In this document: piece by piece, positions 59,401 through 64,000 of the stretch
Layout: each line of letters begins with the position of its first letter
How positions within the stretch are numbered: position 1 is the stretch's first letter
Program-made: the position numbers and the translations under genes
The notes under the pieces: model-generated
Told to the model about the DNA's origin: nothing
Databases searched by the model: none
What the model saw: only the letters and a program-made list of their open reading frames with translations
Source of the DNA: Condylostoma magnum
Lineage: Eukaryota; Ciliophora; Heterotrichea; Heterotrichida; Condylostomatidae
Direction of reading: 5' to 3'
DNA length: 64,000 nt
Assembly: GCA_920105805.1 (NCBI GenBank)
Contig: CAKKTI010000009.1
Location: forward strand, 78,837 to 142,836

Positions 59401-62400
59401 AGCAAAATGAATGCTAACTCCAATTAACGATGTATAAGTAAAATTGCTTATAGAAGAAGCTGATAGATATAATAGAATAGTGGCTAGAAGTGAATAACAT
59501 TTAACAGCTAACAGTGTGACAACAGAACTAAAACAGTTAGTATGGGAGTTTAAGGAAACCTTGCCTGTAGTAAGTGCATTGAGAAGTATTTAAAAAGAAG
59601 TGCATTGGCAGTAGATAAGGGAGGTTATTGGATAGGATATACTAATTACTCCTGAATTCACATTAGGAGCGTTGATGGGTATGAACGTGGCAAGTAAGAA
59701 AGATGATTTACAAGCAATTGCAACTGCTGCTATACAAGAAACAGCGTTGGAGATTAAATTAAAAGAAGTAAAAGATACCTGGGAAGATTACCAACTACCT
59801 ATGAAAGTTACTGATAATAATGATGTAATTTTAGATGATTTAGAAGATTTCTTAGCTGTGCTAGATGAAAGCTGCTCTACTGTTAGTATTATTGCAGGGA
59901 ATAGGTATGTGGGGCCTTTAAGAGAAGAAGTTAACAAGTTAAAGGATAAATTGAACATGATGTAGGATATATTAGAGGAGTGGATTAATTGCTAGAAAGA
60001 CTGGCTGCATTTGAAGAACATTTTCAGTTCTAAGGAAATCAAGAGATCGTTAATGGCGGAGAACTAAGCCTTTGAAACTGTTGAGAAGTTTTATAAACAA
60101 CATATGGGGAGAATTTACCATAAGTCAATACCTGCTATGGAGTCTGCTACTGAGTCTTAATTACTAGCAAACTTTAAGAAGTATAATCTTACCTTAGAAA
60201 ATATACAAAAGAATCTGAATAATTTCCTAGAAACTAAATGCAAATTCTTCCCTAGGTTTTATTTCCTATCAGATGAAGAATTATTAGAAATCTTAGCTTA
60301 AAGTATTGATCCTCAAGCAGTGCAACCTCATTTAAAAAAGTGCTTTGATAACATATACAGATTATTCTCAAATGATACAGATCCAAGTAATATAATAGGA
60401 ATGGAGAGTGGAGAAAAGGAGAGGGTGGAGTTTTTACTTACTATAAAAGCTAAAGGAAACGTGGAAAAATGGCTGTTTGAAGTACAACAAGCAATGATAG
60501 ATGCTTTGATTAAGGCAATGAAGGACGGAAAGGATGAGTATGAGACAAAGCCACGCAAGGATTGGGTACTGATACATCCTGGGCAAGTTGTAACTACTGT
60601 CGCATTGATTATGTGGTGCTCTGATACTGAAGCTTCCATAAGAGGAGAAACTAATTCCTTGTAGGAACATTATGATAATTTAGTTAATCAGTTAACAAAT
60701 TTGACGGAAGTCGTTAAAACTAACTTGACTGATATACAGAGAAGAGTCGTAGTTTCCTTAATTACTGGAGATGTGCATTGTAGAGATATTATTGAACTTC
60801 TAGCCTCTGAGGAAGTAGATAATGTAATGGATTTCAATTGGTAATAATAATTGAGATATTACTGGGATGATGAAACTGATACTGTGTTTGTTAGATAAGT
60901 ACAAGCCGTTTTATAGTATGGATATGAGTACCAGGGAGCAACTTCTAGGTTAGTTATCACTACATTGACTGACAGATGCTGGATTACCATAACCTCAGCC
61001 CTTAGTATACGACTAGGAGCAGCTCCAGCCGGCCCAGCCGGCACAGGCAAAACAGAAAGTACAAAAGACTTAGCCAAAGGCCTAGGCATCCTTTGTGTAG
61101 TCTTTAACTGCTCCAATCAAATAACCAATATAATGATAGCAAGACTATTCTCTGGACTTGCTCAGCAGGGAGCTTGAACCTGTCTAGATGAATTTAACAG
61201 AATCAACGTAGAGGTGTTATCTGTAATAGCTTAGTTAATTCAAGACATAAGAAACGGATTGACCCGAGGTGAGCCTGAGTTTCTATTCCAAGGCAAAATG
61301 ATTCCTCTGAAAAAGACCTGTGGAATTTTTGTCACTATGAACCCAAATTATACCGGCAGAGCCAGCCTTCCAGACAATCTTTAAGTATGTTTCAGGCCTG
61401 TGGCAATGATGATTCCAGATTACTCAATGATAGCGTAAATTATGCTGTTTGCTGAAGGGTTCGAAGATGCCAAGAACTTATCCAGAAAAATGTACCAGTT
61501 GTACCAATTAGCATCATAACAGCTTTCTAAGCAATTTCATTATGATTTTGGTATGAGAGCTGTTAAAAGTGTATTAGTGAATGCAGGATAGGTAAAAAGA
61601 GCATAGCCTGAGATGAATGAGGAGACTATATTAATAAAAGCTATGATAGACTCTAATGTTCCTAAGTTCCTAGCCCATGATATTCCTCTTTTCACAGCAA
61701 TTGTCTAAGATTTGTTCCCTACAGCTGAAATCCGCTAATCTCCTTTTAACGAACTTGACGACTCTATAAGAAAATCAACATAAGAGTTAGGATATCAGCC
61801 AATTCCAGGGTTTTTACTGAAATCCCGTTAATTATTTGACACTTTATGCGTAAGATTTGGAGTTATGTTAGTAGGACCACCAACAGGTGGAAAATCAGCA
61901 TGTTGGAAGGTATTATCACATGCAATTTCAGAGTTAAAGGAAACTCCAGACCCTAGATACTAAAAGGTTGATACATATGTACTAAATCCAAAGTCTATTT
62001 CAATGGGCGAGCTGTACGGCGCCGTGAATCCCTTAACATCAGACTGGCACGATGGCCTAGCCTCCAGTATAATGAGACAGTGTGCTAGTGACCAAACAGA
62101 GGAAAAAAAGTGGATTATATTCGACGGACCTGTTGACTCGTTGTGGATTGAAAGCATGAATACTGTATTAGATGATAATATGATGCTGTGCTTGCCCAAT
62201 GGACAAAGAATTAAACTCAGGCCGTAAATGAGTGTACTTTTTGAAGTACTGGATTTAAAAGCTGCATCACCAGCAACTGTAAGTCGATGTGGAATGATTT
62301 ATTTACCAATTGGAACAATTAGTTGAAACGCGTATGTTGATAGTTGGATTTAGAATCAAGAAGAAGGCATAAGAGAAGTGTTGAAGGAACTGTTCGAGCA

Positions 62401-64000
62401 TAGTATACCACCTGGGTTAAAGCTGTTCTAGACGCTGATTGAGACTATGGGAACTACGATGATACAGAAGATCACCAATCTATGTGAGATTTTGGACATA
62501 TTGATGAAAACTACCGAATATGAAAGCTTTGCAATGGAAAAGAAGTAGAAGGCTATTCATAGTTTGTACTGCTTTTCTTATATATGAGGAATGGGAGGTG
62601 ACTTAGATGGGCCTTCTTTAGAGAAGTTTTCAGATCTTGTAAGACAATTATTAGCAAGTAAGGCGCATATTCCAGTAGCCGATACTGTTTTTGAGTTTTT
62701 TATAGATGAGTAATGTAAGTATAAATCCTGGAATGAAAAAGTGCCAGAGTTTAAGTATGACCCGACTATTAGTTTCTCATAGATCGTAGTGCCAACTGCC
62801 GATACTGTAAAATACGATCATCTAATGACCCTACTTTACTTTAAAGAACGGCCTATTATTTTCACCGGAGAAACAGGAGTAGGGAAATCAATAATAGTAC
62901 AAAAACGCTTGCAAATCTTAAAATCAAATCTAGAAATTGAACCAGTGGTCTAAAATTTCTCAGCTAGAACTACTTCTATTAGAACTTAAATCAGTATAGA
63001 GGAGAAACTTGAAAGAAAATCTAAAGGTACTTACGGAGCAATTGGAACTAAAAAGCTGTATATTTTTGTAGATGATTGCCACATGCCTACGGCTGAGGAG
63101 TCTGGAGCACAGCCGCCTATTGAGCTGTTGCGTTAATTAGTTGATTATGGAGGATTTTACGATAGAGGTAAGCTTTTCTGGAAAAATATAAGAAATTTTG
63201 TATTGATAGGGGCGGCTGGTCCTCCAGCAGGTGGAAGAAACAAACTCCCTTAAAGATTCTTAAGACATTTTCATATACTGAATATCCCAATTCCCTAAAT
63301 CCACTCAAAAAACAGAATTTTCGGTAGTATATTATCAGGATATTTTCATGAAAAGAATTTCTCAGATGCAGTGAAACGAGGAGTTGAGAATACTTTAAAA
63401 GCCTCATTTGAGATTTTTGACTAGGCTAATATGAATTTAAAGCCGACTCCTACAAGATTTCATTATTTATTCAATCTAAGGGATGTGGCTAAAATTTTTT
63501 AAGGGCTGGTAATGAGTTCTAATTAAGTGACTCATACACTGGAGGATTTAGGAAGATGCTGGCTTCATGAAACAAGCCGTGTATTTGGTGATAGGTTAAT
63601 AAACAATGAAGATAGAACATACCTGAACTAGTTACTGTTGGAGTGTATGAGTAGATTCTTTTAAAAGATGTATATGTATGATGAGCTCTTCGTGGAAAAT
63701 AAGGTGTTATTCTCAGATATTCTGACATTAGAGCGACCAAAGCCCCTCTATTAGCAGATTACAGACATGACCCCGCTCATAAAGTACTTAAATAACAAAT
63801 TGATAGAGTATAACATAGGCTCTCACGGTAAAATGGATTTAGTGTTTTTCGAGGAAGCTATTTTCCATATTTTACGAATCTCAAGGGCTCTTAGACAGCC
63901 CAGAGGAAGTATGATGCTTATAGGTGTCGGAGGAAGTGGAAAACAAAGCTTAACTAAACTAACATCTTCTATACTACGCTACCAGGATGTAACTATAGAG
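56495..64000 (+). CDS. axonemal dynein heavy chain, inner-arm type (5' part)
   Basis: The first 2502 codons in one open frame, running off the window (family length about 4100). A Pro/Ser-rich N-terminus leads to the tail and linker. P-loops: AAA1 [10 protein letters not shown] (residue 1513), AAA2 GPPTGGKSA (1794), AAA3 GETGVGKS (2125) and AAA4 GVGGSGKQ (2477), with normal spacing. [12 protein letters not shown] uses TGA for Trp (61175). Motifs such as [15 protein letters not shown] fit a single-headed inner-arm chain; the N-terminal region looks DNAH6-like, a tentative subtype. It drives ciliary beating. No frame-shifting intron is seen. Confidence 0.95.

Noticed and set aside
60328-61116. 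Minus-strand ORFs of 78-103 codons opposite the dynein gene
   Set aside because: They are antisense shadows of conserved dynein linker and AAA1 sequence; stops are simply sparse.

Overview
The window reads as macronuclear-type DNA of a ciliate with a Condylostoma-like nuclear code. UAA and UAG encode Gln and UGA encodes Trp inside genes, and all three also act as stops at gene ends. Anchors seen directly: the catalytic Gln of a Rab GTPase is TAA (55249-55251), the Trp of a RING-H2 finger is TGA (10696-10698), the Trp of a kinase YWMAPE motif is TGA (52863-52865), and a conserved AAA1 Trp of a dynein is TGA (61175-61177). A 15-nt GT-AG intron inside a kinase domain (44906-44920) also points to a heterotrich. 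Read with a standard code the region looks like scattered short ORFs; read with this code it is packed with long, mostly intronless genes.

Layout. 0.1-7.5 kb: an EF-hand protein (+), then on the minus strand a 1229-residue kinesin-RCC1 fusion, ORC5 and a TBC Rab-GAP. 7.5-11.8 kb: a small membrane protein, a coiled-coil protein, a RING-H2 membrane protein (+) and eIF2B-beta (-). 11.9-19.2 kb: a 1342-residue coiled-coil/EF-hand protein, small membrane proteins, a TMEM8-like protein and unrecognised genes. 19.9-33.9 kb: two giant tandem paralogues (LNR repeats, beta-helix, Cys-rich, multi-TM) sharing a nearly identical 766-bp 5' block. 33.9-40.3 kb: unrecognised genes, a leucine-rich-repeat protein, a multi-TM coiled-coil protein and a selenocysteine tRNA. 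40.4-43.6 kb: a vacuolar sorting receptor-like protein and a PX/START-like protein. 44.0-50.1 kb: a co-directional train (CDPK-like kinase, HMG box, histidine phosphatase, two coiled-coil proteins). 50.2-54.9 kb: an ankyrin-AGC kinase (-), a MAPKKK-like kinase and a 7TM-PIP kinase (+). 55.0-64.0 kb: a Rab, a cytochrome b5-domain protein and the first 2502 codons of an axonemal dynein heavy chain.

Genes are extraordinarily tight. Convergent stops lie 1-14 nt apart (one pair overlaps by 9 nt), three divergent start pairs are 7-26 nt apart, and co-directional gaps are often 4-29 nt. Very short 3' regions fit the idea that stop codons are recognised by closeness to the mRNA end. Several products (dynein, TSNAXIP1-like and EF-hand proteins, kinesin) are ciliary or cytoskeletal; others form a trafficking and phosphoinositide-signalling set (Rab, TBC, PX, 7TM-PIPK, VSR). 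No operon logic is implied by the proximity. Domain calls rest on motif reading by eye without database searches. Gene ends are the least certain coordinates because in-frame UAR/UGA can be sense or stop.
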